The notes below the pieces were generated by a model. That model searched no databases. It was not told the origin of the DNA and saw only the letters and a list, made by a program, of their open reading frames with translations. DNA of 64,000 nucleotides from Desulfoprunum benzoelyticum (GTDB taxonomy: Bacteria > Desulfobacterota > Desulfobulbia > Desulfobulbales > Desulfocapsaceae), in assembly GCF_014201505.1 (NCBI RefSeq), contig NZ_JACHEO010000005.1, positions 1 to 64,000 on the forward strand. Direction: 5' to 3'. Shown in pieces: positions 44,049 to 53,242 of the stretch. The position numbers and the translations under genes were made by a program. How positions within the stretch are numbered: position 1 is the first letter of the stretch; each line of letters opens with the position of its first letter.

Positions 44049-46220
44049 TTATGAACATTTGCTGTAGCCGCAGGAGCGGCAGGACTCGCACCCCTCCTCG
44101 AACACCAGCCGGCCGGAACACTCCGGGCAGATGCTGGAAAATCCCTGCTGGGTGCCGGCCAGAAATGATTTGAACAGTTTACTCAACTGCGCCGGCAGGT
44201 CAAGCATATGTCCGCTCGAACGGTCGAGTTGCTTGATGATTTCGTCCATCGGCACGTTGAAGCGCAGCGCCAGCGACACCAGGCGGCAGGTCGTGGTCCA
44301 CATCGTCGACTTGTCCTTGAGATCGAAGCGGTTGTCGAAGGGGAACTTGGCAAAGACCTCCATCGGCTTCTCGTTCTCGTCGAAGCAGACGATGATATAC
44401 ACCGACTTCTGGTCCTGGTCCTTCAGCTTGTAGCGCTTGGCGTCGAGGATGTCGGGCAGGGTCTTCTTGACCGGGCCGCTGGTCGAAACGACCGCCGTCT
44501 CCTCCTTTTTCGCGCTGTCTTTGGTGTTGAGCACCTGCGAATCGCGGGAGCCGTCGCGATAGACGGTCAGCCCTTTGCAGCCCAGCCTGTAGCCGGTGAT
44601 GTAGGACAGCTTGACGTCCTCGCGGGTCGCCGACTTCGGCAGGTTGATGGTCTTCGAGATCGAGCTGTCGACGCCGCTCTGCTGCAGGATCCCCTGCATC
44701 CGGATGTGGTCCTCGGGGCTGATATCCTGGGCGGTGCGGAAGACCTCCTGCCATTTTTCGGGGATCTCGGGATGGCCGATGACCGTGCCGCTGTCGGCGA
44801 CCCGGCTCATCAGCTCCTCCGAATAGAAGCCCTCGGCGCGGGCGATCTGTTCGAAGTACTTGTTGACCAGGATCAGCCGGTCGCCGTCCATGACGTGCTT
44901 GACCATGACGATCGAGTAGTACGGCTCGCAGCCCGAGGCGCAATCGGCGATCATCGACACGGTGCCGGTCGGCTGGATCGAGGTCAGGGCCGCATTGCGT
45001 CGGGCCGGATAGTCGTTGACGGCCGGATCGTAGGCCGGGAAGGGGCCTTTGTCGGCCGCCAGTTCCATCGAGCGCTCTTCGGCCGTATTCCTGATAAACT
45101 TCATCACCGTCGCCGCCAGCTGCCGCCCCGGCTCGCCGGCGTAGGGAATGCCGAGCTGGATCAGCATGTCGTGCATCCCCATGATGCCGAGGCCGATCTT
45201 GCGGGTCTTCAGCGTCATCTCCTCGATCTCGGGGATCGGGAAGCGGTTGCAGTCGATGACGTTGTCGAGGAAATGGGTGGCGATCCGGGTGACATGCTTC
45301 AGCCGCGTGTAGTCAACCTCTCCCCCGCGGACGAAATTGGCGAGATTGATCGAGCCGAGATTGCAGCTCTCATAGGGCAGCAGCCACTGCTCGCCGCAGG
45401 GATTGGTGGCCTCGAACTCGCCCAGCTGCGGCGTCATGTTGGCGCGGTTGGCGGCGTCGATGAACAGGACCCCCGGTTCGCCGTTATGCCAGGCGAGATC
45501 GACGATCTTCTCGAACACGGCGCGGGCGCTCAAAACCGCCGTGACCTCTCTGGTCGACGGTTCGATCAGTTCATAGTCGTCTCCCTCTTCCACCGCCTGC
45601 ATGAAGGCATCGGTGATGGCGACGCTGAAATTGAAGTTGTTGAAGCGGCTCTGATCTTCCTTGGCGGCGATGAAATCCATGATGTCGGGGTGATCGACCC
45701 GCAGGACCCCCATGTTGGCGCCGCGGCGCTTGCCGCCCTGCTTGATCGTCTCGGTGGCGGCATCGAAGACGGCGGCAAAGGACAGCGGCCCCGAGGCGAC
45801 GCCCTGGGTCGAACGGACGGAGGCGTTCTTCGAGCGCAGGCGGGAAAAGGAGTAGCCGGTGCCGCCGCCGGTCTTGTGGACCAGGGCGCCGTTGCGGATA
45901 GCGGAGAAAATACCGTCCATCGAGTCTTCGATCGGCAGGACGAAACAGGCCGACAACTGGCCGAGATCGGTGCCGGCATTCATCAGGCAGGGGGAATTGG
46001 GCAGAAAATCCATGTGATAGATGAGGTTGAAAAAGGAATCGCGCAGCAGCCCGACCTGCTCGGGTTCCCGGTCGACCGCCGCCACGGCCCCCGCCACCCG
46101 GCGGCACAGCGTCTCCCAGGTTTCGGTGGGGTTGCCTTCGGCATCTTTCAAATAGTACCGTCTGGCCAGTACCGTCTCAGCGGTACTGGTCAACACCTGT
46201 TTCGTCAAATCCGGCGCCAT
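44049..46220 (-). CDS. nrdJ: Vitamin B12-dependent (class II) ribonucleotide reductase
   Basis: 723 residues. The N-terminal region [20 protein letters not shown] is typical of adenosylcobalamin-dependent NrdJ. Active-site cysteines occur in [20 protein letters not shown] and [20 protein letters not shown], with the second redox Cys later. The C-terminus has a Zn-ribbon/thiol tail [20 protein letters not shown]. It makes dNTPs from NTPs or NDPs and works with or without oxygen. ATG 46220 follows GAGGAGGGTGGGAG. An NrdR-box-like site lies 172 bases upstream. Confidence 0.95.
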   Translation of the reverse strand: MAPDLTKQVLTSTAETVLARRYYLKDAEGNPTETWETLCRRVAGAVAAVDREPEQVGLLRDSFFNLIYHMDFLPNSPCLMNAGTDLGQLSACFVLPIEDSMDGIFSAIRNGALVHKTGGGTGYSFSRLRSKNASVRSTQGVASGPLSFAAVFDAATETIKQGGKRRGANMGVLRVDHPDIMDFIAAKEDQSRFNNFNFSVAITDAFMQAVEEGDDYELIEPSTREVTAVLSARAVFEKIVDLAWHNGEPGVLFIDAANRANMTPQLGEFEATNPCGEQWLLPYESCNLGSINLANFVRGGEVDYTRLKHVTRIATHFLDNVIDCNRFPIPEIEEMTLKTRKIGLGIMGMHDMLIQLGIPYAGEPGRQLAATVMKFIRNTAEERSMELAADKGPFPAYDPAVNDYPARRNAALTSIQPTGTVSMIADCASGCEPYYSIVMVKHVMDGDRLILVNKYFEQIARAEGFYSEELMSRVADSGTVIGHPEIPEKWQEVFRTAQDISPEDHIRMQGILQQSGVDSSISKTINLPKSATREDVKLSYITGYRLGCKGLTVYRDGSRDSQVLNTKDSAKKEETAVVSTSGPVKKTLPDILDAKRYKLKDQDQKSVYIIVCFDENEKPMEVFAKFPFDNRFDLKDKSTMWTTTCRLVSLALRFNVPMDEIIKQLDRSSGHMLDLPAQLSKLFKSFLAGTQQGFSSICPECSGRLVFEEGCESCRSCGYSKCS

Positions 46221-46391
46221 CTCCCACCCTCCTCAAGGTGTCGAAAATTTGCAGTGGTATGATTTTCTGTCCGTGCCCCACGGCGTTGAAATTTACGCAA
46301 TAGATGACAGGTCAAACCGACCGGCACAGTCTGCGTAAAGCGGCAATCGAGTCAGTTTATACACCACATTTATTGGCCGCTCAAGTCTTAT

Positions 46392-46403
46392 CTACAATAT
46401 GTT
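46392..46403. promoter_or_regulatory. NrdR-box-like site upstream of nrdJ
   Basis: ACAATATGTTGT fits the core of the NrdR box (ACwATATnTwGT) and is close to palindromic. NrdR usually binds two boxes about 31 bp apart; only a poor second match (ACACCACATTTATTGG, 46359-46374) is visible. No cobalamin riboswitch was recognised in 46221-46486. Confidence 0.35.
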
Positions 46404-46486
46404 GTACCTGTGGAAATAAACCGAAAAACAACGGGATGGCGTTCCGCAACCAATTTCTGACGGTCCGGGAAGGATAATTGCCGGGG

Positions 46487-46813
46487 TCAGGATGTCCCCT
46501 TGCCCCGGTAACGTACAATCGTCATCCCCACCAGCCGGGAAACCACCACGGCGATATAGGCGACACCGGCGAACTGTTCGAGCATCACCAGCACCCGCGC
46601 CGGCGGGGTGAGCGGGACGATATCGCCGAGGCCGGTGGCCGACAGGTTGTTGAAGCTCAGGGACAGCAATTCGAGGAAGGTATGGGGTCGACCGGCGGCA
46701 GGATCGCCGCCGAAGCTGGCCGGGATCCACATCTGGCAGGCCAGAAACGCGTAGGCGAATCCCCAGGCGAGGAGGGTGAAGGTGGCGCCGGCGGCGGGCG
46801 AGACTCCGCCGGT
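46487..46813 (-). pseudogene. Truncated two-TM ion channel (pore and second helix only)
   Basis: The frame is open from 46813 to the stop at 46487. It reads TFTLLAWGFAYAFLACQMW, then SLSFNNLSATGLGDIVPLTP, then MLEQFAGVAYIAVVVSRLVG. The second piece is the pore helix and a TGLGD selectivity filter of Ion_trans_2/K-channel type; the third is the following TM helix. A stop codon lies just before residue 1 of this fragment, the earlier helices are missing, and the only ATG (46732) is inside the extracellular loop. It is therefore probably a 5-prime truncated channel gene. The frame overlapping it on the same strand (to 46838) is a shadow. Confidence 0.6.
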
Positions 46814-47183
46814 TCAGCGAAAAAGTTTCAGTGGTCATAGCGGCTGCACCCCCCTGAGTCCTGTGTCCATAACAGGCTCATCTTTGCGGTATTCATGCCA
46901 TCCCTTCATGCTTTCGTCACAGCGACAGGCATCCATCCCCTTCCTTCTCCGCCGGGAGTTGGCGCTGCCGGAGATTGGCCGGGCCGGCGCCCGGACGAAA
47001 CCGAGGCGGCTGATACTTTTCTGCCGCATCAGGGTTTGGACCCGATCCAATCTTACATCCACAGCCCGGCGGAGGACAAGCGCCACCCGTCTGTGACACA
47101 TTGTGACACTTGATTTCACGGTGGCGAAGAAATATTATAAACATATGTTCATTTGAACGACCTCGACACGGAGGAGGACTCCA
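46814..47183. other. Spacer before the second NifX cluster
   Basis: No gene seen. Near its right end AACATATGTT (47140-47149) and GTTCA-TT-TGAAC (47147-47158) form overlapping inverted repeats just before a GGAGGAGGA ribosome binding site. They are likely promoter/operator elements for the genes that follow; their spacing resembles ArsR/SmtB-type operators, but no such regulator is adjacent. Confidence 0.35.
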
Positions 47184-47336
47184 ATGAAAGAGGTTTTTTT
47201 GAAATTACGTTTGCAAGGCCTCCAAAGGAACAGACGATTCCGGTGGAGGCCTTTAATTTTTTCGGCGAAGCGCAGGAAACCCACAGGTCAATGGCCAGGG
47301 GAACGTGCCCGGATCGGGCAGACAATACCACAGTAG
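47184..47336 (+). CDS. Possible 50-residue leader ORF
   Basis: ATG 47184 follows an excellent ribosome binding site (GGAGGAGGACTCCA). The product is 50 residues, strongly basic, beginning MKEVFLKLRLQGLQRN and ending GQTIPQ. Its stop lies 8 bases before the start of the NifX-like gene. Codons 11-27 overlap an intrinsic terminator, an arrangement seen in leader peptides that control attenuation. It may alternatively be a decayed gene remnant. No homologue recognised. Confidence 0.4.
   Translation: MKEVFLKLRLQGLQRNRRFRWRPLIFSAKRRKPTGQWPGERARIGQTIPQ
47216..47262 (+). terminator. Intrinsic terminator inside the leader of the NifX-like gene
   Basis: AGGCCTCCA (47216-47224) pairs with TGGAGGCCT (47244-47252) as a 9-bp perfect stem. 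It is followed by TTTAATTTTTT. It lies downstream of the leader start and about 83 bases upstream of the NifX-like start, so it would stop transcripts unless antitermination occurs. Confidence 0.75.
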
Positions 47337-47344
47337 AGGACGAT

Positions 47345-47782
47345 ATGAGACTATGCATAAGCGCCAGCGGCAAAGACATGGATTCCAGGGTGGACACCGC
47401 CTTTGGCAGGGCTCCCTATTTTCAGATCATTGATACCGAGAGCATGGCACGCGAGGTGCTTGAGAACCCGGCTGCCGCCGGCAACCAGGGAGCAGGTATC
47501 GCCGCGGCCCAGGTCATGGCGGACAAGGAAGTGCAGGCCATAGTGACCGGTATTGTCGGCCCCAATGCCTCCAAGGCCCTGCAGGCCTGCAATATCAAGG
47601 TCTTTGAAGGGGCATCCGCCGCCGATACCGTGCAGGAGGCGCTGGCCAGGTTTCAGCGCAGTGAATTCAAGGAGGACTCCGCTGCAGCTGCCGGGCAGGA
47701 ATGCCGCCCCGGCATGGGGCAGGGCATGGGACGGGGCCGGGGACAGGGAATGGGCAGAGGAACGGGGCGATGCCGCCGGTAA
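47345..47782 (+). CDS. NifX/MTH1175-like protein with a Gly-Met-Arg-rich tail
   Basis: 145 residues. The N-terminal 105 residues form the cluster-binding fold: MRLCISASGKDMDSRVDTAF, APYFQIIDTESM, GAGIAAAQVMADKEVQAIVT, GPNASKALQACNIKVFEG. The last 25 residues are a low-complexity repeat of GMGQGMGRGRG type ending GRCRR, a tail common in this family in anaerobes. ATG 47345 is set by AGAGGACGAT; the in-frame extension to 47153 is disrupted by the leader. It is followed by an apparent frameshifted gene and an Mrp ATPase, a grouping typical of metal-sulfur cluster handling. Confidence 0.8.
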   Translation: MRLCISASGKDMDSRVDTAFGRAPYFQIIDTESMAREVLENPAAAGNQGAGIAAAQVMADKEVQAIVTGIVGPNASKALQACNIKVFEGASAADTVQEALARFQRSEFKEDSAAAAGQECRPGMGQGMGRGRGQGMGRGTGRCRR

Positions 47783-48068
47783 GTCGACAGATACACCAGG
47801 GCGTCGCCAAGCAGGCAATGAGAACACTGCATCCTGAATTGCTCAAGGCCCTTCACGGCAGGGTGAACGGCTGCTCGCAAACGGACTCGATGTGCTGATC
47901 TCCCACCAAGACCAGGCCGGCACAGGGCCGCAGTTTGTGCTGGGAAACAGCAATGCGGAAATTCTTCTCGCGAAGGAACGCGACGCCGACGACGTCCTGT
48001 CCATGGTGCAGGCCAAGGCGAAAGAATATGCCGGCAGGAATGCGGGACAAATGGAGTCAACCAGCTGA
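47770..48068 (+). pseudogene. Apparent frameshifted small gene between nifX-like and mrp
   Basis: Frame one starts at ATG 47770 inside the end of the NifX-like gene and reads QAMRTLHPELLKALHGRV before running to a stop at about 47898. Frame two, open only after a stop near 47835, continues with GERLLANGLDVLISHQDQ, then FVLGNSNAEILLAKERDADD, MVQAKAKEYAGR and a TGA at 48066. The two frames abut near 47865 and together make a coherent alpha/beta protein of about 98 residues. A single-base indel, programmed frameshift or assembly error would explain this. I do not recognise the family. Confidence 0.45.
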
Positions 48069-48100
48069 AAACAGCAGTGACGGGGGCAAAGGAGACAAAG

Positions 48101-49153
48101 ATGATGACGGAAAAGGAAATTGGCGCGGCATTGCGGGCAATCATCCATCCCAGCCTGAAGAAACCGCTGATCGACCTGGGGATGATCCGCGACATCGCGG
48201 TCCGGGGGACGGAAGTCACCCTGACCCTGGCGTTGAAATCGGACCATGGTCCCCTGAAGGAAAAATTTGTCCGGGATATTGAACAAACCGCAGGGGCATT
48301 GGCCGATGTCTCGGTGGTGAAGGTGAATGTCATTACCCTGAGCGAGGAAGAGCTGCAGCGGCTGTTCCCCAGGGTGCCGCTCAAGGGGATCGAAAAGGTC
48401 CGCCATATCGTCGCGGTGGCGAGCGGCAAGGGCGGGGTGGGCAAGACCACGGTTGCCGTCAACCTGGCCCTGGCTTTTTCGCGCAACGGGCTGCGTACGG
48501 GACTGCTCGACGCCGACGTCTATGGCCCCAGTGTCCCCCTGATGCTGGCCCTGCCCGAATCCCTCGAAGAAGAAGCGGGAATGATCCTGCCCAGGGAAAA
48601 ATTCGGTCTGCGTGTCGTCTCGCTGGGCATGACGGCCGGCGAGACCGACGCGTTTATCTGGCGCGGCCCCCTGGTTTCGAAGATGATCCGTCACCTGCTG
48701 GAGCGGGTGCAGTGGGGCGAGCTCGATTATCTGGTCATCGACCTGCCGCCGGGGACCGGGGATCCCTCCATCACCGTGGCGCAGGCCATTCCCCAGGCCT
48801 CGATCCTGATGGTCACCACCCCGCAGGAAGTGTCCCTGATCGATGTGCGGCGGTCGGTCACCCTGTTTCAGAAACACCGCCTGCGCATCGCCGGTCTGGT
48901 GGAAAACATGTCGTACTTCCGCTGCGGTCATTCGTCGCAGCCGATAGAGATTTTCGGCCATGGCGGCGGCGAGAAACTGAGCCGGGAAACCGGCCTGCCG
49001 CTGCTGGGCGCGATCCCCTTCGATCTTGAGCTCGGGCGCGGCGGCGACAACGGCGTGCCGCTCCTGGTGTCGGCGCCTGATTCCGAGACCAGCCGGGTTT
49101 TTCTGCAGGTGGCACGTGAACTGGACAAACAGAACGAGGCGGCGAGTCGATGA
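48101..49153 (+). CDS. Mrp/NBP35-type Fe-S cluster carrier ATPase
   Basis: 350 residues. An N-terminal MIP18-like (DUF59) domain (about 5-85) precedes the P-loop ATPase: VASGKGGVGKTTVAVNLA, LLDADVYGPSVPLML, DYLVIDLPPGTGD and VTTPQEVSLIDVRRS. In most Mrp proteins the dimer interface carries CxxC after ENMSYF; here it reads ENMSYFRCGHSSQPIEIFG, with only one Cys. ATG 48101 follows AGGAGACAAAG. Neighbours are a NifX-like protein and a methyltransferase. It likely carries or inserts Fe-S clusters, though the missing Cys makes cluster binding uncertain. Confidence 0.85.
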   Translation: MMTEKEIGAALRAIIHPSLKKPLIDLGMIRDIAVRGTEVTLTLALKSDHGPLKEKFVRDIEQTAGALADVSVVKVNVITLSEEELQRLFPRVPLKGIEKVRHIVAVASGKGGVGKTTVAVNLALAFSRNGLRTGLLDADVYGPSVPLMLALPESLEEEAGMILPREKFGLRVVSLGMTAGETDAFIWRGPLVSKMIRHLLERVQWGELDYLVIDLPPGTGDPSITVAQAIPQASILMVTTPQEVSLIDVRRSVTLFQKHRLRIAGLVENMSYFRCGHSSQPIEIFGHGGGEKLSRETGLPLLGAIPFDLELGRGGDNGVPLLVSAPDSETSRVFLQVARELDKQNEAASR

Positions 49154-49449
49154 GCGATCGATTTGTTCATTTTCCCGGCAGAGGCAAGCACGCGCGACCA
49201 TCACCGGTCGCCAGTCACGGTTGCCGGCGATCCGCGACTGTCCCGTGCCCCGCCGACAACGGCCACCAACCCCAAAAAAGGAAGATGACATGCTGGAATT
49301 CGGGACTCCATTTTCAGGACTGGCCGGGGCAGGAAGCTCACCCATGAAGACATCGAGTTCTGCGGCGGCCCGGGCTCTATGCCTCTCACCACATCGTTGC
49401 CGGGAGACAACCGTCGGATGGTCGAGGCGCTGCGGGAGGGTGCTACGGC
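49154..49449 (+). other. Spacer with a degenerate coding remnant
   Basis: An ATG at 49290 behind AAGGAAG starts MLEFGTPFSGLAGAG, which resembles the N-terminus of ferritin-like/encapsulin-cargo proteins (xEFGxPFxGL). Another frame then reads RKLTHEDIEFCGG, as if a frameshift occurred. Neither continues as a recognisable domain, and the methyltransferase starts at 49450. It could be a gene remnant; low confidence. Confidence 0.3.
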
Positions 49450-50085
49450 ATGCCTAGGATCGCGCCCTTCGAGGCGCATCATCAGCGCTACGAGGCCTGG
49501 TTCGAAAAGCACCAGGCCGCCTACATCTCGGAACTGCTCGCCCTGCGGCCATTCGTTCCCTGGCTGGGGCGGGGCATCGAGATCGGCGTCGGCAGCGGCC
49601 GTTTCGCCGCGCCTCTGGGTGTGCAGGTGGGGGTGGACCCCTCCCCGGCCATGCTGGTCCGCGCCGCCAGGCGTGGCATCAAGGTCGTGGAGGGTACGGC
49701 CGAAGCCCTGCCCTTCGCGGACGCCAGCTTCGACCACGCCCTGGTGGTGACCACCATCTGCTTCGTCGATTCCCCGTCGACGATGCTGGCCGAGGTGCAC
49801 CGGATCCTCAGGCCGGGCGGGCGTCTGGTGCTCGGCTTCATCGACCGGGAGAGCCCCCTGGGCCAGGAGTATCTGGCACATCAGGCGGAAAACGTGTTTT
49901 ACCGTGACGCCACGTTCCATTCCACTGTCGAGGTGGAGCGGCTCCTGTCGAACTCAGGGTTTTCAATCCACGCCCGGGTCCAGACTCTCGCCCACTCTCT
50001 GGCCGAGACACGGGCGATCGAGCCGCTGCGGCCAGGACATGGCCACGGCGCGTTCGTGGTCATCGCAGCGACGAGCGGCAGGTAG
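49450..50085 (+). CDS. Class I SAM-dependent methyltransferase
   Basis: 211 residues. SAM-binding motif I is GIEIGVGSGRFAAPLG (about residues 38-53), with the acidic strand end VGVDPSPAML, motif II LPFADASFDHALVV and motif III RILRPGGRLVLG, a Methyltransf_11 pattern. The substrate is unknown. Enzymes of this type commonly accompany NifX-Mrp clusters in Desulfobacterota, and it is here the last gene of such a cluster. ATG 49450 lies 11 bases after GGGAGG. Confidence 0.85.
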   Translation: MPRIAPFEAHHQRYEAWFEKHQAAYISELLALRPFVPWLGRGIEIGVGSGRFAAPLGVQVGVDPSPAMLVRAARRGIKVVEGTAEALPFADASFDHALVVTTICFVDSPSTMLAEVHRILRPGGRLVLGFIDRESPLGQEYLAHQAENVFYRDATFHSTVEVERLLSNSGFSIHARVQTLAHSLAETRAIEPLRPGHGHGAFVVIAATSGR

Positions 50086-50426
50086 CGTATCGCGACTTTT
50101 CAGCACGATGGGGAAAATTTTCCGACCTCATCGCCCCCTCTCCGTCCACTAACGCTGCCCTGCCAGCCGGTGCGCCGGTCTGCTCCTCCATCGGCCGACG
50201 GGCGGCACGGTATGGAAACCGTGGGTTTCCAGGCCACGGTGGGGGCAAATGTTCGCCGTCGCCTCCGGAGGAGTTGAAAGGAGATGTGCGCCCGGGTAAT
50301 CTTGCAACAGGCCTGCCGGGCCTGCATCTCCGGCCGCCTGATCGCCGAAGAGATGTCGGCGGCAGCAGATGGCCGGACGTTTTTTCGACGGAGGCGCCAG
50401 TGCTTTATCCGCAACGAACATCGAAC
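50086..50426. other. Leader/promoter region of the HD-GYP gene
   Basis: No gene with good support. A hairpin GGAAACC-GTG-GGTTTCC lies at about 50214-50230. GGAGGAGTTGAAAGGAG near 50267-50283 looks like a ribosome binding site but leads only to a short frame. I do not see a cyclic-di-GMP riboswitch. Confidence 0.4.
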
Positions 50427-53144
50427 ATGATATCGGGAATATACCGCGTTCTCCTGGCCTTGCTGCTGTTGCTGCCCGTTTTCCTGGCGGCCGGCGACGC
50501 CCGGTCCCAGGCCGCCCGTGACGTCCGGATCGGCCTGCTGGCGAAACGGGGCTCGGAGATCGACGTCCAACTGTGGACCGCGACCGCCGACTATCTCACC
50601 GCCCGCTTGCCCGGCCACCGTTTCCACCTCGTCCCCCTCGATTTCACCGAGATCCACGATGCCGCCCGGGAAGCGAAGATCGATTTCGTCCTCGCCAATT
50701 CCGCGTTTTACGTGGAACTGGAAAAACTGTACGGGGTCAACCGGATCGCCACCCTGATCAACCGCAATCTGCCGGGGCAGCAGACCACCACCTTCGGCGG
50801 CGTCGTCTTCGCCCGGGCCGACCGCCATGACATCAAGGGAATCAAGGACCTGCGCAACCGCCGGTTCATGGCGGTCGAACCGCGCTCCTTCGGCGGCTGG
50901 CTGGTCTGCTGGCGGGAGTTGAAGCGTCTCGGCATCGATCCCCTCCGCTTCTTCGCCTCACTGGAGTACGGCAACACCCATGACGCCGTGGTTCAGGCCG
51001 TGCAGAGCGGTACGGTCGACGCGGGGACGGTCCGCACCGACACCCTGGAGCGCATGGCCGAGGCCGGCAGCATCCAGCTCGACGAATTCCGGATTCTCAA
51101 CGAGCGGCAGGTCGCCGGCTTCCCCTTCAAACTCAGCACCGCCCTGTATCCGGAATGGCCCATGGCGGCGATCAGGACCACCCCCGCCGAGCTGACCCGC
51201 CGGGTCGCCTCGGCCCTTTTGGCCATGGATAGCGACGATCCCGCCGCCAGGGCCAGCAACAGCGCCGGATGGGCCGCACCGCTGAACTACCAGCCGGTGC
51301 ACGACTGTCTGCTCGACCTGCGCATCGGCCCCTATGCCGATTTCGGCCAGTTCACCCTCAACGACGTCCTCCGCCGCTATTGGCGGCAGCTCGCGGTCAT
51401 GCTGCTCCTCGTCACCGTCGTTCTCCTGACCTCGCTCTACATACTCCGCCTCAACCGGCGGCTGCGGCAAAAGAACAGAGAGGTGGACGAACTCAACGCC
51501 ACGCTGGAGGACAAGGTCGTCGAGCGGACCAGCCGGGTCAACACCCTGCTTGACCAGGAACTGTATCTTCGCGAGATCATGGAGACGATCGCCGAGGTCA
51601 ACGGTCTGCTGATTTCGGCCACCGACCTGGAAACCCTGCTGCCCGCGGCATGCCAGGCGATGAGCGAACACAGCCATTACGGCTACTGCTGGATCGGCCT
51701 GCTCCACGATGGCCTGGTCGACACGGTTTTCAGCACCGACGCCCCCCTCCGGCTGCCGGGCGAGCCGCCCTTCAACCCCTTCGATCCCACCGGTCTCTTC
51801 GCCGCGTCAGCCGAGGGCCGCTGCATCACGACGAACCGGACCGTGGTCATGGTCAGGGAAGAGGGGGAGGGTGATGCCACCCCCGGCCCCGATCCGGCCA
51901 CGACCGGCAGGTTTCGGGCGGTCGTCGCCCTGCCGCTGCGTGCCGACCGCCACTCCGCTCCGCTGGGGGCGCTCTGCGTCTATACCATGCGCCGGGAAGG
52001 ATTCGAGCCGGAGGAGATCGCCATGCTCGAGGAACTGGCCGGCAACATCGGTTTTGCCGTCAACTCCTTCCGCCAGAAGGAACAGGTGGCCGGCCTGGAA
52101 CGGGCGCGGATCGAGAATTACCAGCAGACCATCAGATCCTTTGCCGACATGATCGACCAGCGCGACACCTATACCGCCGGGCACACGCTGCGGGTCGCCC
52201 GGTACAGCCGGCTGCTTGCCCTGCAGATGGGACTTGCCGAGGAGCAGATCGATCTGCTGCAGCAGGCGGCGATCCTCCATGACATCGGCAAGATCGCCAC
52301 CCCTGATTCGGTGCTGCTCAAGCCGGGCAAACTCTCGGCCCTCGATTACGACCTGATCAAAAATCATGCCTCCGCCGGCCACGTCATGCTGGCGGGCATT
52401 CCCATGTACCGGGAGCTGGCCGAGATCATCCGCCATCATCACGAGCGCCATGACGGCATGGGCTACCCGGATCACCTGGGGGGCAAGGACATCCCCCTGC
52501 TGGCGCGGATCATCGTCGTTGCCGACTCCTTCGACGCCATGACCACCAACCGGATCTACAAGCCGCGCAAGACGGTTGACGAGGCCCTGCGGGAGCTGAA
52601 CACCCTCGGCGGCAGCCAATTCGACCCGGACGTTGTCGCCGCCGGGCTGATCGCGCTGCGCAATGTGGAGATCCCCGAATCCATCAACCAACTTCCCAGA
52701 AACCAGATGGAACAACGCAGATTTTTGTACTTTTTCAGCGACAAGCTCACGGGCCTTTACAACGAGGACTACCTCCAGATCATGCTGCGCAACAACCAGG
52801 TACTGCGGGAATTTCACTGCCTGCACAGCCTCCATGTCAACAATCTGGAGCAGTACAATCTGCGCCTGGGCTGGGAGCAGGGCAACCTGCTGATGCAGAA
52901 AATCGCCACCGAGCTGCAGGCCCTCTTCCCCGGAGCGCTGCTGTTCCGGGCCTATGGCCGTGATTTCGTGATCATCACCGCCCGCCACGTCCACCTCGCC
53001 GCCGATTCGCTCCACTTGGCCAGCCTCGATGGAACGGAGGTGACGCTGGAGGCAAACCACACCGACCTGCTCGAGGACACGACCTACGCCATCGACAAAC
53101 TGGAGCATCTTGAAATCACCAGTGAAGCTGACAAGCGCCGATAA
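50427..53144 (+). CDS. Membrane sensor: PhnD-like binding domain, GAF, HD-GYP and degenerate GGDEF
   Basis: 905 residues. A signal/anchor segment (YRVLLALLLLLPVFLAAGD) precedes a periplasmic PhnD-type phosphonate-binding-like domain (about 35-300), a TM helix (about 320-345) and a short coiled coil. A GAF domain (about 385-560) leads into HD-GYP with HTLRVARYS, AAILHDIGKIATPD and HHHERHDGMGYPDHLGG, which bind the metals of cyclic-di-GMP phosphodiesterases. The C-terminal region LYNEDYLQIMLRNN with RAYGRDFVII is a GGDEF fold with a degenerate signature. Likely role: c-di-GMP hydrolysis controlled by a periplasmic ligand. ATG 50427 is chosen for the signal sequence; no strong ribosome binding site. 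Confidence 0.85.
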   Translation: MISGIYRVLLALLLLLPVFLAAGDARSQAARDVRIGLLAKRGSEIDVQLWTATADYLTARLPGHRFHLVPLDFTEIHDAAREAKIDFVLANSAFYVELEKLYGVNRIATLINRNLPGQQTTTFGGVVFARADRHDIKGIKDLRNRRFMAVEPRSFGGWLVCWRELKRLGIDPLRFFASLEYGNTHDAVVQAVQSGTVDAGTVRTDTLERMAEAGSIQLDEFRILNERQVAGFPFKLSTALYPEWPMAAIRTTPAELTRRVASALLAMDSDDPAARASNSAGWAAPLNYQPVHDCLLDLRIGPYADFGQFTLNDVLRRYWRQLAVMLLLVTVVLLTSLYILRLNRRLRQKNREVDELNATLEDKVVERTSRVNTLLDQELYLREIMETIAEVNGLLISATDLETLLPAACQAMSEHSHYGYCWIGLLHDGLVDTVFSTDAPLRLPGEPPFNPFDPTGLFAASAEGRCITTNRTVVMVREEGEGDATPGPDPATTGRFRAVVALPLRADRHSAPLGALCVYTMRREGFEPEEIAMLEELAGNIGFAVNSFRQKEQVAGLERARIENYQQTIRSFADMIDQRDTYTAGHTLRVARYSRLLALQMGLAEEQIDLLQQAAILHDIGKIATPDSVLLKPGKLSALDYDLIKNHASAGHVMLAGIPMYRELAEIIRHHHERHDGMGYPDHLGGKDIPLLARIIVVADSFDAMTTNRIYKPRKTVDEALRELNTLGGSQFDPDVVAAGLIALRNVEIPESINQLPRNQMEQRRFLYFFSDKLTGLYNEDYLQIMLRNNQVLREFHCLHSLHVNNLEQYNLRLGWEQGNLLMQKIATELQALFPGALLFRAYGRDFVIITARHVHLAADSLHLASLDGTEVTLEANHTDLLEDTTYAIDKLEHLEITSEADKRR

Positions 53145-53242
53145 GCTCCCGGGACGGGTTGCACCATATTTTCCCTGGCCGGAAAAAGCAGTCGCGGGTA
53201 TCCGAGACTGCGGCAGCAACGAACCGCTTCCGGCAGGTCTGG

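Noticed and set aside
44208-46262. 684-codon plus-strand open frame opposite nrdJ, and a similar 657-codon frame opposite ppk (29827-31800)
   Set aside because: Both are antisense shadows caused by third-position GC bias; no recognisable domain, and the real genes have full catalytic motifs.
46221-46486. Cobalamin riboswitch for the B12-dependent reductase
   Set aside because: No B12-box-like conserved sequence could be recognised.
50086-50426. Cyclic-di-GMP riboswitch in front of the HD-GYP gene
   Set aside because: The conserved GEMM core bases are not present; only a small hairpin is seen.
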